NCBI GenBank assembly: GCA_002794735.1
Contig: NBAZ01000002.1
Span: forward strand, 620,001 to 684,000
DNA length: 64,000 bases
DNA from: Pyrrhoderma lamaoense
Taxonomy: Eukaryota > Basidiomycota > Agaricomycetes > Hymenochaetales > Hymenochaetaceae
Direction: 5' to 3'
Below are positions 11,801-23,953 of the stretch, in pieces. Every line of letters begins with the position of its first letter. Position 1 is the stretch's first letter. The translations under genes were made by a program, and so were the position numbers. The notes beneath the pieces were generated by a model, which had not been told where the DNA came from, made no database searches, and saw nothing but the letters and a program-made list of their open reading frames with translations.

Positions 11801-13102
11801 TCTGAACTTGAGTATCTCATATCAACTGATGGACTTTTTGACTATTGTCAGGTACTGTCCTTATCACCGAATGGATAAATGTCGAATATTATGGGATTTC
11901 CAACTTTGACCCACCTGTCCTTCGATTTGGGAAGGCATTCACTACACTAGGAGTCGCACTTGGTATTGTAGGGATGTTTCAGGTGAGTTTTCGGTATCAC
12001 CTTTCGGACGCTTAATCAAGAAACCCTGAATCAATGCTAACGCTAACACACCTACTTAGTTATTCATCCTCAGAAATCCGGCGAAAAGAGATTTACGAAA
12101 GCGTATCGGAAAAATGCTTTTCGCGCAACTGAGTTATCTTACACTTCTCCAGGCTTTTGTTAGAGGGGGTGAGTCCGAGATTTGGAGGAGTGTCCTGATA
12201 GAAATAACGTCGAGCTGAATGGATGTATGTATATATAGTGTTACCGCCGGACCCGAAACGGAGAGCTCCAGAAGCTGCTATTGTCCGTGTGGCAGAGGAA
12301 CTTCGCCATCGAGAACTGAAGATCCAAGCGGAACTCATTGCACTCAGACCTGTAGTAGGGTACGCTGCGAATGAAGCCCAGTTTGGACAACCGTTCAAGG
12401 AAGATGTTATGAAAAAGATTCTTCAAACGGGTCAAGTCCTTTTAGGTATGGGAACTTCATCTCTTCGCACTCGTCGATGAACAACGGGGAATGTCTACAT
12501 ATATATACTAACACCTTTGTTGTATGTTTTTTTAGATAGGATGCGTGAATCACGTATTGCCATATCCTTAGAACCACTCCCCGACTCCGTACTCAAGAAC
12601 TACGTACAAGTGCTAGCCCCATACCGAAAACGAAACGCCCAGATTCAACAATTGACTTATTACTTGGTAGCAAGTTCGATCCTAGCAAAAGCACCTTTAC
12701 TACGTGAAACTCCTGCAGAGTTAGAAAGTGAAAGCCAAGTGACGAATTTCATGCATGACATGCTTGTCCTTGCCAGTCGACACGCTCGAACGAGCGAGGG
12801 TGCGCAGACTATTAGGAGTGGGAGTTTTACTAGGTATTTTCATTACTTGGTGTCGTTGACGAGTTTGAACGAACATTTGAAGGTGTGTGTCTCCCTTCTT
12901 GGTTGTCATTCTGTTTAATCCAAGCATGCCTATCTCGTTTGTCGTGCTACATATCCTTTTATAATCTTTTCTCTATCTTATTCCTATATAAGAATAACGA
13001 AAGGTATTGAGGACGTTCATTGACCGCTTAATTTGATTTCACTAGGTTCTTGAAGAGGCATGCCGAGACTTGTTTGGTGAACTAGAGGATCATCTGGAGT
13101 GA
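8882..13102 (+). CDS. ArAE/FUSC-type multi-pass membrane protein (DUF2421/DUF2422, Bre4-like)
   Basis: A large fungal membrane protein with two hydrophobic modules. It resembles the putative ER transporter family that includes yeast-type brefeldin A sensitivity proteins and fusaric acid resistance-like transporters. The first module (about 9130-9660) has several membrane segments (MLAYIIGFSMIFL, VILIIIGGPGKSIGSSI, VNILVFPLTSEKE). A long cytosolic stretch with low-complexity S/T and a basic RARRRRRRW patch follows, then a second hydrophobic module from about 11230 (WLRGPSSIYAAKVAAAASV, FISFGVSGGILTITTSL). The tail is helical and ends ACRDLFGELEDHLE. The start at 8882 is uncertain. One frame break near the G run at 10745-10748 is best explained by a missing base, because the restored frame reads on into an exon ending FLFAME and then QLVTEVELL. 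Two further joins, near 9130 and 9573, are ambiguous between short introns and missing bases. Substrate is unknown. Confidence 0.75.
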
Positions 13103-14822
13103 TTGGGTTGTCTGCTTGGGCGGCGGGGGGGACGGGGGGTGTAGACGAGGTTCTTTGACTTTGGGATTAAGACTTCTTTAACTATCATTCTTAGATTGTT
13201 AGACTATTATACGTTTTTCCAAAAGGATACATAGAGGATAAGGCTGTTAGATTTTATACGTTCTGGAGTATCTAGTTATTTAATTAGTTAGATAATTAGA
13301 TGGTTATTCAGTAGAGTCTAGAGGGATGTTACTAGAACGTCTGTAGTATCTTTATTTACTTAAAATAACATAAAATATAGAGAGTGATATAGGAATTTAG
13401 TCATTACTGAAAGATGAATGGATATGATGCATGATGATGACACTTTAATTGTTTATATAATTGTGAAGTAAAACTAGTTTTTGGGATGTTTAGATTTCCT
13501 TATTTCCCATTATACCCGGAATCTGATCAAACTGAACGGGTTGTCTAAGTTGTGATGTACGAAGGGAAGGAGAAACGACGAGGAGATAAGATGACCTTAA
13601 GGAGGATACAAATTACGAAGGGCAACACGTTCCACTGGTGTTTCCGACCAGTCGTTCTGAGTGAGCGAAATATGCTACTTTAGAATAGATATTAGTGAAT
13701 CAGTTTGTGGCAATCAAGATGCGGACAACCCTAGTCCCAAACATACAATCGCGCAGAAGCTTATCAAGAACAAGATGGTATACAACTAAATGTATTGTAT
13801 ACGCTCTGTATTATACGTACCATTGGATTAACAATGTGATCGATACCCTAACGAGTACTATTACACTATCACATTCGAGTTGTAAGTTAACATCTATCAT
13901 CATCATCCAGCCCTAACACTATCATCATATGCAGCTGCAGCGTATCCAATATATGATTTCTCCGTAAACTCACTTTAAAAAAATTAAGTTGGCTTAGATA
14001 TAAAAAAACGATACAGCATGTCAAGGTTGAAAAACCCATAGTTATCCTCGATGGCAAGTGTAATCCGCACGGATGTCTCTAGTTCCATGATATCTCTCTC
14101 GCTATTCAGCTCTGATATGTTCTTGTGGTACTAAGTTAGAACACAAAAAACACAAATTAGACTCGAGAAAAAGCGTACTTATATATATATAACTCAATTT
14201 CATTTTGCATTTTGAAAGTAACATTGATCATTGAAGAGAATGAGGAATACCTCTGAACATAACTTTCCATGTACCCATGTACACGTATATGTACAAAGTA
14301 CAATGTAAATATAAACATAACTATACTTGCACATAAACGACTACCGATAACTTCGGATCAGGGATACGAAATAGCCAAACATCGACATTATTTTCATGAA
14401 TGAGAAATCAAAAAAATTTTGAAGAGTTACATATGTATAGACTTTACTCCTTTAGTTTTTATTTTTATTTTTATATCATTCTCTCTAGTGATGATGTTAT
14501 GCCATATCTTGATTATCAAGCAGCTTGCAGCTTATCTTTGCAAGGCGTGTGCGTGTTGAGATAGAGATAGAGATACTGCGAATTATGTGTAGCAGAAATA
14601 GCAGCATAACTCAAGTCAAGTGGGGTCTATATGATCTTGTCGAGCAGCAGGATACAAACAAAGCATATATTATGGTATTATATACACTTTTTTGGACTAC
14701 TCTAGACATGAGCTCGAAATAGGTGGTAATATTTTAAGTATCAAGGTCAGCGCTCTACAAGAACCTCAACTTCAACTATCTTCTTTGTGGAAAAAATAAG
14801 TGAACAAACAGAGAGACAATCA

Positions 14823-14882
<60 letters not shown>

Positions 14883-15290
14883 TACATATAAACAAAAAAA
14901 AAAAAAAAACGAAACAATTCTAAAATATTTTTTCATTCTGTATACATTTATTTGTACTCAAAAACTATCGAATACATCTTTAATATCTTTAATCAGTTTG
15001 GTTTCGTTCATAACCGTCGTCTACAAAAGCCATTGCCCAAAAGTAAGGTCGCGTTATTAAAAAAAAAGGGGGGAAAGAGGAAAGAGGAAAGGGAGTTGAG
15101 ATCGTGTCGGTCAAGAAAGATATAATATAGAGTTCGCTATAAAGGACGAATAAGGGGGTAAAAAATAAGAGGATCATAACTTAATCGCACATACACACAC
15201 AATAAAAAACCCAACGACAACACCCACAAAAAAGGGAGAAGAAGAATGAATAGTGGAAAGGAAGACTGGTGGAAGAGACGGGGGGCTTTT
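13103..15290. other. AT-rich intergenic region with long poly(A) tracts
   Basis: About 2.2 kb with no supported gene. It contains short dispersed TA-rich motifs, a 56-nt A run at 14825-14880 and a 16-nt A run at 14894-14909. It carries the 3' ends of the membrane protein gene (left) and the peptide transporter gene (right, minus strand). Confidence 0.55.
14825..14880. repeat. Poly(A)56 homopolymer
   Basis: An uninterrupted run of 56 A residues, preceded by gacaat and followed after 13 nt by another 16 A residues. It could be a slippage-prone simple repeat or the tail of an old retroposed copy. I could not identify an upstream body or a target-site duplication. Confidence 0.9.
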
Positions 15291-17255
15291 TTAAGCAACA
15301 TAGCTCTTGCCTTGACTATCTTCTGCTTCATCGTCTCCGATATCATTCAGCTGTTCTTCTTGTTTATCCAGATTTCTGAACGAGAACCAGAACATCACAC
15401 CGGCGACAGCGGCAAGTACACCCATGACACCGTAGTTCCAGACTAACAACGGGTCCTCGCTAAGACTCACAAACGCCTCACTAATCGCACTGCTCAAAGC
15501 GCTCATGAACAAGAAGATAGCCATGACCAAGCTCCTCATGTTCTTGGGTGCCTTTGTGAATGCATACTCAAGACCAGTGATCGAAGCAAAGATTTCGGAG
15601 AAGGCGATCAAGACGTAAGAACCCGTCTGGATCCACACGTTCAACGGACTCGTCAAAGCATTTCCATCCGCATCCTCACATGTACCAGCCTGGTATCCAC
15701 AAGGACTCGTCTTGTAGATGTAGTGTTGTAAAACAGCAGCCCAAACCATAGAAGCAGCACCCGTAGCAAATCCCCACGTGATTTTCCTGATCGGGGTAAA
15801 ACGAATACCCGCACGTGCTAAAGCAGGGTAGATGAAGAGATCACAAATCGGGATAAAAATAATCAGGGCGAACGGGTCCAGGTTGGAGAGAACGTCGTTC
15901 GGGAGTCCGTGGGTGGCCATCGTAGCAGCTTGGGATGTCAGGTTGTTATTCAGTTGGTTGTACGTCAGCCAGTAGATCGGGTACCATAAGAATACGTTGC
16001 AAGCTTTGATTCCTCGTCGGACTTCATCGACCCACTTGTCGTCCCAGTCCATCCATTTCGGTTTCGAACCTGCTTTTTCGCCATCTGCAGCGTGAATTGC
16101 GGTATACTTGGATGGCTTGGCATCATCCCAGAAGTTTGTTGCCTTGAAGGCGCGGTATGTAGAAGCAATGTTCCAACTCCATTTCCCTTTCGCTGCGGTC
16201 CTGAAAACTCGGATAGAACGAGCCAAAACACTTCCTGAGGGGGGCTGCTCACGTATCGGTTTCGGCCATATAACATCACGAGTGGTGCAGTGAGGAAAAC
16301 AACTGTAGGGAGAGTGTAGGCAAGCCAGAATCCAACATACTTCTCACTGTATGTCATTCCAATCTGACCAATGAGAGCACCGATGTTGATGAAGAGGTAG
16401 AAATACATGTAGATACGGGATGTTGTCAGTATGGGGTCGACGATCACGCGTTCGCCCGAGGGAAGCGTCTTGACATGTGCCTTGACGGTGTACTGCTCAG
16501 CAATAAGAGGGGAAATGTTACTTTTGAATCCACCCGTTCCCGCACCCATGATAATGAGAGCAATGATGAAACAAGCAAAAGCACCATTGTTGGAAGCAGT
16601 GAGGACAGTAGGAAGAGCAGAGACGATGAGAAGGATGTGACCGATGATGGCAATGAGAATTGCCCAACAGATTGTGTTGAATCTACCAAGATAGGTATCG
16701 GCGATGTATGCACCGAACAATGGAGTCACATAAGCCCAGAATGAGTTGAATGTCGTTAAACCTGTGGAGGCACGTTGACCCATCCCGAGGGCACCGCCTG
16801 GGATGAAAAAAAAACGGATATGATCGTGATTAGTAAATGTAATATAACCATATATGCATATGTTTTTTGAACATGTTATAAAAATAAAACATACTCTGTC
16901 CATCAGCACCACCAGCACCGGTTGTCGAGCCTGACGGTAAGGGTTGTTGAATGAAGTTGGTGAAGACGACAGTTGCACCATAGTATGAAAACCGTTCAGC
17001 GAGCTCGACATAAGCAATTAGATAGGTATTCCAGTTGAGCTTTCCGTAAACCTTTCGGAGTGTCTTTTTCTCCTCTTCAGTCGGAGATATTAGACCAGCA
17101 TTTGGATCCTCTGCGGGGGTATGTTTCCTGATCTCGTCTGTCGAGGTTGAGACGACAGAGTGCTTCTCGTCTCCAAGAGAGTTGATCTTGAGTGCGGTAT
17201 GAACATTCGCTTCTGCGAAGCCACCGATGACGGCGTCGTCGTTCTGTTGTACCAT
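15291..17255 (-). CDS. PTR2: Proton-coupled di/tripeptide transporter, POT/PTR2 family
   Basis: This plasma-membrane family imports di- and tripeptides with protons. There are two exons, 16895-17255 and 15291-16796, with a 98-nt intron. Family marks are ELAERFSYYG (the ExxERFxYY proton-coupling motif) in the first exon, FGAYIADTYLGRF (PTR2 signature 1), GTGGFKSNISPLIAEQ, and FYLFINIGALIGQ (signature 2). After a variable cytosolic loop come the C-terminal membrane segments (SEIFASITGLEYAFTKAP, LVWNYGVMGVLAAVAGV). The frame breaks at a run of six C (coding strand) at 16239-16244. A seventh C would restore SSPPSGSVLARS, and the spliced length of about 1868 nt is one base short of 623 codons. The N-terminus is hydrophilic (MVQQNDDAV), as in fungal PTR2. 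GATA-type sites lie upstream, fitting nitrogen control. Confidence 0.92.
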
Positions 17256-17280
17256 GGCTCACTGCTCTTCAAGGGTTGGA

Positions 17281-17299
17281 AGAGAGAGAGAGAGAGAGA
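17281..17299. repeat. (GA)n microsatellite
   Basis: About nine GA units in the 5' leader of the peptide transporter, just upstream of the start codon on the minus strand (CT repeats in the transcript sense). Confidence 0.8.
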
Positions 17300-17617
17300 T
17301 GGATAGAAGAGGGGGGGGAGACGAGAGACGAGAGCTAAGTCTGGAAAGACCGGGAGGTCCGGAGAGGAGGATATTTAAGCCCGGGTGCTATCATTGCGTC
17401 TTAGGGGTAGCATGTGGATGTCAAGAGAAGGACCGTGTGCTTCTTTACTTGCATGATCTTTTTTTTGTTATTCAATCCATTACTCTTCAATTTTTTTTCA
17501 CTGGCAGTAACGTCGGCATCCGGAAGTTGATCACTGTGCCCCTGTTTTGGGTAGTAAAGCCCGGGCCTGGGGGAGAGTGTGTGTTGTGAGCAAGCATGCA
17601 AAGGGGGAAAGTGAGGA

Positions 17618-17623
17618 GATAAG
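17618..17623 (+). promoter_or_regulatory. Candidate GATA-factor site (GATAAG)
   Basis: GATAAG lies about 360 nt upstream of the peptide transporter start. Fungal nitrogen-regulatory GATA factors bind this core, and PTR2 genes are commonly nitrogen-regulated. The motif is short, so this is only suggestive. Confidence 0.3.
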
Positions 17624-17767
17624 GAGCCACAAACGGGAGGGAACTATCAGACGGCTGGCACGGAATGTGCTCTGTTAGCGTTAATGTTAGAAGCTGAACC
17701 TTGTCGGATCCGTCCTCTCCACATGCTTCTCTTCCCTTCCTCTTCTGTCCCTTCTTCTCGTTCCTGA

Positions 17768-17773
17768 CTTATC
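17768..17773 (-). promoter_or_regulatory. Candidate GATA-factor site (GATAAG, minus strand)
   Basis: CTTATC on the plus strand, i.e. GATAAG in the orientation of the peptide transporter, about 510 nt upstream of its start. With the site at 17618 it makes a pair 150 nt apart. Confidence 0.3.
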
Positions 17774-20132
17774 TTCCTCGACAAGCACCATTCCATAACC
17801 TTCCCACCTGCCTTTGCTCTGCATTCAGTGAAGACCACCAGGTTGTAGAACGACATTGACAAAAGAAAAAAGAAAAAAACATAGCCCGCGGAAAATGAAA
17901 GTGTGACTGTGACATAATGCTATAATTAGAGGCACATTATTCTAATGATTTGTTTGTTTAAAAAAAGTGTTATTAATCAAATATTCTATTTGCCGACATG
18001 CAATATGCATATGGCATTAGAATATCCACAAATGATATCAAATCGATATGTAACATCGCCTTTAGCTCATCCTTGTGATTACCTCGACCCTGGCCGTCTC
18101 CGTCTCCTGTGCATCAGCTACTAGAACTTACTCAACGCTGCTGCTCCAACGGCGATTTACTGCACACGACTGTCCGAATCTCTATCAAATCCCATTTCTT
18201 CCTTCTGGGCGTGGCATCCAACTTGGCGCATCTCTTCCAAAGACGTCCCTGTGTTTTCATTTTTTTCCACGTACATATTATCTCCTTGACATTCGGGACT
18301 CGGTCGACAAAAAAAAAGACCCATTCTTCGAACTTTATCAGTTCTCTTCATTCTTTTTCTTTCTTCTTTCTTTCCTTTCAGTTATCTATCTCCCTTTCCT
18401 CACAACCTTTAAGCTCAAGATTATAAACAAATCTATTTATATCATCTTGTAAGTGATCGGTGCCCGAAACCGATCTCGATCGTCCTCTTTACCCCTTTCC
18501 TCTGTCCTCCGAGTGCGCAGCCGTACAGAGCCGTTCAAGGAACTCTGGAAATAAAAGAGATAAGATCGATCATCTTCCCCCTTCACTTTTACTGCAAACA
18601 AAAAGAAAGAAAAAAAAATGGAAAATTTAAAGCTACATATCCGGTCTTTCCCGCCATATGCAACCCGTCCCTTCAAGCCATGAAAAAACTCGCAATAATG
18701 AGCAAATACTATGCCAACTTATCAAGGCTGAAAGCTCGTTAAAAAAATGGCTTGTAACCAAATAGTGGTAAATACGGAGAATGTTACCGGCTCCATCTTG
18801 ATCGACCTTCGCAAAGAATTTTGAACTGAATTTACTAGTACTAGTTACTAATAATCCCGTTCACTGATATCCTATTGTCGGATGCTTGATTGGTCCGCAT
18901 GTTTCGCTTATATAATACACCTACTTCTCTCTCTAACTAGGAAATTGAACGGGGGTTTTTCACCGTTCTGTAGCAAAATTCTAATGTATTTATTAGGTAA
19001 TATAACGATAGAAACTTTGTTTTGAAATTGAGATAGTAGCTAAGTTACAAAGTAGGTGGACTTTGTTCTTATCAACGCCAAGCATTATATTGTGGATTGA
19101 ATTGGAAGTGCACTAGCTATGAGAAAAAGCTCTTTGATATCATCAGGTTCGAAGTGATCGTAATAAGCAAGCTACATTAATACGGTGAGTTACTGAGTAT
19201 ATGCACACATGCATATACCGTCTATTTTCATCCTCTCTCTCTACATAAACGACGATCCAATATACACTCCACAACCAGGTAAATCCCCTGATACAATATC
19301 ATCAAAACTCATATAAAACCTGACAGGTTCACAGAAAGAGACCCCATGTGGCTCTCCATTTTGGAAGTGAACAAGTTAAGTTGTCTTTGATATCATCATA
19401 TTCTTTGAATCCCGAACCTTCTCCCCAAAGACACACACGTCAATTAGCCACCAATCGTTTTTTTTTCCTTTAATAGAGCTACGAATGTTTGTAAATAGAT
19501 ATGAACGGACCTTCTTTTTTTTTTCTTTTACTGTTCGGTTCTGTCAACTTTGTCAACTTGTACCCCTGGTTCTCCTGCTGAAACAAGTTTTCGTGACAAA
19601 CACACGCACACACACACTCTCTCAGGGTGTCTCTGCATGTGCAGATAATCCCCCACCCTCCGCAAGATGATACATGTGAGATGTGGAGAGGGGGGAGGGG
19701 ATGTGTAATGTGGAACCAAGACATAACATGTTTTTATTTATCTATAGTAGTGAACGATCTTGTTCAAGATGATTCACACTTGTACATGTATACATCCCCG
19801 CACTTCGTACTCCGAACTCTGCAACTCAACACACACATAGACTTGTTTGATCCATGTCAACATGTCCTGTAGAGACTTATGTATGTCGTTATTGATCTGA
19901 CGGAGCGTCGGAGTAGGTGGAGGGGTCAGCTAAATAAGTTTTGTTATACCCTCTCCGAACACGATGCTCACAGAGATGGTACAGCATAAGATTACTTTCC
20001 CAAGCACTCAGAAGGGTACCTCTTTATCATATATGGCGCCAAATTAGTTAATATAACAGATGCTATAAGCCATACATGCATACACAAAAACAACAACAAC
20101 AAAAGGATAGGGAGAATCAACGGAAAATCATA

Positions 20133-22800
20133 TCACTCCTCTAGATATTCCTCCTCTCCAGTCCTAGCTTTTTCTAACAACTTTCTCCTTCTCTCTCTCG
20201 CCTTCCTCTGGGACTTTACATACTTGCCTAAAGGCGTCTCCCCAGAATCCGAAGACAACTGTCCTTCCCACCTCCTTACGAGATCGATACTTTTAGGACT
20301 GAAGGTGACCGCTTTCCTTTTCTCGGCTACGTACTTCGCAGTCTCCTCCACTCGCTCGACGAACCCTTTCACGTTTCCGGCTTCTTTTCCCATCCCGCCC
20401 TTCCCGCTTGAGTTCGCCTTTTTGATGGCACGTCGTAGTGTGGTGACTAGAGGGATGACTACCTCAGGAAAGGCTATGCTCCCTTGTATGTGAGGTATTG
20501 CGATCCATTCCGACGTGAGGAAGACGGCTTCGTCGAGGATGGTACTAGCGAAAACACGAGTTCGGGAGTACTGAGCTGGGGCGCGTAGATGTGTCTCGAC
20601 ATCAAGAGGTTTGAGAGTCGAAGCTTTTGGTCTTGAAGTCGGAGCGAGCGTGGAGGAGATTATAGGGAGGAGGTATGGAGTCAATGGGATGTATGTTTTT
20701 GTGTACCGCGAGAGATGGATGAGTGATCGGAGAACGTTAAGATGCAATGGATATGATCGAGAACTTGGGATTAGCCTGCAAAGAAATTGAGTAAGGACGT
20801 AATTTTGGCATATATTAGGAAAATTTACTTGATGGCTCCAAGTGAGACTTGAGTTAGTGGGTAGATAAGTGCTTTGAGTTCGCTTTCTTCTCCACGTTCT
20901 GACTCGGCTTCATAATTGCATGCTTTTGCGAGAACAATAGACCAGAAGTCGATACAATGAACATATTGCCAGTTGTAGACTTGCTTGTAGGCATCCTGTA
21001 CGATCCCATATCCGTCATCTATCCGATAGACAGACTAAAGAATTTACATACCTTGCTCTTTACTTTCATGCTATTTCTCAGATGTACGGCAAGTTGTCGT
21101 ATGTATCCAAATGCATGTTGGTAAGAGGCTGCGTGATCTTGACAGAAAAGTTCTGAAGCCGAGTTCTTCATCAAGTTTATGGATGGTAGTGTATGAACAG
21201 TAGTCGACTTTGCGTTCCTGAGGAACGTAAGATATGTACTCTAGATATAGATAATAAGGAATTAGATAATGTGTATAAAAGTAAAACGAAACTGCTGGTA
21301 TGTGATATAGACTAACTTTGAGCGCTAAATCCTTGATGCTTTCATCCGAAGAAGAAGCTAGCCTCCTCACAGCAAGGAAAGCTGCAATTCTTACATCATC
21401 TTCAGCAGAAGACCATAGTTTTAGACATGTCTGTTACGAATGTAATATTTTGGATATGAGTAACACCTTAAGTATCATTAGAAGTATAAAGGCACCTTCA
21501 AGTACAACTTGACAGTCTTGCGACTACCAATTATGTAGGGTATGAGTTTTGAGCTTTCCGAGACTGCCAAGACAAGAGTTTCGCTCGCAGTAAGCTGGTC
21601 AATTAGATATATGACATTATAGAAGTAAGAAAGTATCATTTTTTGTAAAGCTTTCAGCTTAGGGGTTTGTGTTGGTGGTTTGCTTGATAGAAGACTTTAG
21701 CATGACTTCCCAGAGTGATTGTATTTCACTCACAACGTATCATTGGGAGTTTTTTGTAGGGTACATGATGGTCAAGTACGATGGGCGTATATCGTAGTGA
21801 GGTTATTACTAGCTTGTCATAAACTAGACATTTCTGTTAGTTAACTCGGAAAACTTGAAGAAACTCATAAGACATGAGAACATTACCTTCTGGATCATCA
21901 ATGGACCACGCCAACACCTCATTTTCTTCATTCATATGTGCAGCAGCACGAAAAGCAATAAGAAGTCTGCGTAGGGCACGCAGTGATCGGTGCTACGATG
22001 CCTCAGTAACGAATCATACGGAAGATAAAAGAGCCTCCTCACCTCTAATATAGCCTTTTGCCACCGCCGTAAGATCACTTTCGTCAATGGAGGGGATTTC
22101 TCGCTTTCATCTTCATCTTCTTCCATACTATCCTCTTCCCCCTCTTCCTCAGTTTCTGCGTCCACGACGTCGAAATCAAGTAACTCCTTATCATTTTGTT
22201 GGAGATATTTATAGAATTCTGGATCCTGTTCCTTCAGCTTTTCTAATTCTAGCTTATGAGCGACCGCCTCATCTTCTTCTAAGTCATCAACAGAGGCAAA
22301 TGATGCGTTGTCATCATCAAGTTCCTCCTCCTCCTCTGAGCTACCAGCCTACAAAGATCAATTAGCATATAACCCGCCCAAGCAGTGCAGAACCAATTGT
22401 ACCTCGGAGTCAGCATTCATAAACCCCCCTTTTAGAAACTCATCTACACTCATATCTTTGAACCTGATAACACAACTGTCACTCAGTTCTTCTTGCAAAG
22501 CTCGTAGGTTCACAGGACTCACCCTCCAGTTTCCTCTTCACCCGACATTTCCACATCCTCGAGCTCTTCTTCATTACCACTCTCTGAGATTCCGTCAGCT
22601 TCCCTTTCTTGTTTCAATCCATTTTGAGGCTTGTAGGACTTCTCTGGTACAGCTTGGCTTGTTTTCCCATTTGATTTGTTATTCTTTCGGCGTTCCACAG
22701 TACGTTTAATTTGTTGATGTTTTCTACGGGACTGTATCTCTTTCTTCAGTTGACCACTGGCAGCATACTTCCTTGACGCTTTGTTTGCCTTCTTACCCAT
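20133..22800 (-). CDS. NOC2: Nucleolar complex protein 2 (NOC2), ribosome biogenesis
   Basis: NOC2 pairs with Noc1/Mak21 and Noc3 to move pre-60S ribosomal particles from nucleolus to nucleoplasm. The start at 22800 gives [17 protein letters not shown] and a strongly basic N-terminus ([19 protein letters not shown]), then acidic stretches ([25 protein letters not shown]). Family marks in later exons are [32 protein letters not shown], an acidic block before [33 protein letters not shown] and, in the last exon (20133-20747), the HEAT-like C-terminus with [17 protein letters not shown] and a basic tail [12 protein letters not shown]. At least seven exons are needed, and several intermediate splice sites were not placed exactly. 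No frame break was seen in the parts I read. It is divergent from the FMP46-like gene with only 207 nt between start codons. Confidence 0.9.
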
Positions 22801-23007
22801 TTGTAATGAGCAACGTTGATTTGAAGGAAAGGCGCGAAGTGATATTGTAAAATATTTACAACTGGAAAATAGGCATAATTTTGATTAGATGTGATCATGT
22901 GATATGATTTACATTTATTGGAAACTCGCGTGTTGGTATGCACGCAGATACTGAGATACTAAATTACTAAGTAACTAACCTACACCTTTTAGCTTACATC
23001 TACGGAA
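22801..23007. promoter_or_regulatory. Short bidirectional promoter (NOC2 / FMP46-like)
   Basis: Only 207 nt separate the two divergent start codons, so the two genes probably share regulatory sequence. The segment is AT-rich, and I do not recognise a specific factor site. Confidence 0.45.
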
Positions 23008-23559
23008 ATGTTTAAGAGCTTTCTTCAGACAAGGGTGAGTAGATTTCTCGTTGCCTGATATAAAATATACAAATAACGAACTTTAAACTTCTCTAGCCTG
23101 TTATTTCAATATTGTATGTATACTCAATTTCTATATGCCTCTTTGTATTTATTCTAGTGCAACAGTCATCATCCCTCCTCAGCTCAGTCTAGGAGAGCGG
23201 TTGAATTGCTTCGGAACTCTTTGGTAAATCCATACCCTCCTGGCGGAAAACACGATAAAGGACCACTTGAATTCGATCTAGAAGTTGTTGAGTCTGCTCC
23301 GAATGCAGACCAAGTGAAAACGATTCTAAGCTATCTTCCCTCTTCTCCCACCACGATGTCTACGTTTATATCCGCACATCCTTCTAGCGCCAACGTGAAT
23401 GAAGAAATGACATCTAAGACACTGTCAGAAATAGCTCAAACTAATCCTGGTGCTTTAAAATGGCCCATTGTCGTAGATTGGAATAATGGACGAGCAAGTA
23501 TTGGTGACTTGGACGGTGTAAAGCGGATACTTGACGCCATCAGAGAGTCACAAAAGTGA
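23008..23559 (+). CDS. FMP46-like mitochondrial thioredoxin-fold protein (DUF1687)
   Basis: A small fungal protein of the putative redox family found in mitochondria. The function is not known in detail. Exon 1 (23008-23034, MFKSFLQTR) and exon 2 (from 23097, PVISI) are tiny. The main exon starts at a ttctag acceptor and carries QSRRAVELLRNSL, PLEFDLEVVE, then ALKWPIVVDWNNGRASIGD and GVKRILDAIRES, which match the family's C-terminal half. The junction of exons 2 and 3 is one nucleotide off. Either exon 2 lacks one T before its gtatgt donor or I have placed a splice site wrongly. The expected redox cysteine region would be the CNSHHPSS stretch at the start of exon 3. Confidence 0.7.
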
Positions 23560-23953
23560 TTGATTCGATTTTGTATAAGAAAGATAGTACTCTGTATTGT
23601 TCATTAGATTGACACAGTTAGAAAATCCTACCTGGTTTTGTTATAGGTTTGTGATCAATGTTCATTTCGACATTTAAATTTCCATTATAATGTAAACGTC
23701 TCATTGTTTGAAAGCTCTCAGATCAAATCATCAAATTGAGTCCTTATTCATATATTAATTAGCTTATATACATTGTAATCTAATCGTTCATTATTCCTAC
23801 ATTCAACTGTAATGCACTATCTCAGCGACGTCATTGAGCCATTAGGTATGGAATTAGTAATATACTTGTTCTATTACCTTATTTGTGAAGATAGCTTACT
23901 TGTAGATCGATCGATCACGTGGGAAGAAGTTAGCTGTCTTTGTCAAAACATCC

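Larger units (their letters stand above)
17300..20132. other. Gene-poor region upstream of the peptide transporter
   Basis: About 2.8 kb. Pyrimidine-rich plus-strand tracts (18230-18400), a CA repeat near 19605-19620 and several short frames are present. None has domain-like residues or convincing splice sites. It probably contains the transporter promoter and the 3' UTR of NOC2. Confidence 0.5.
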
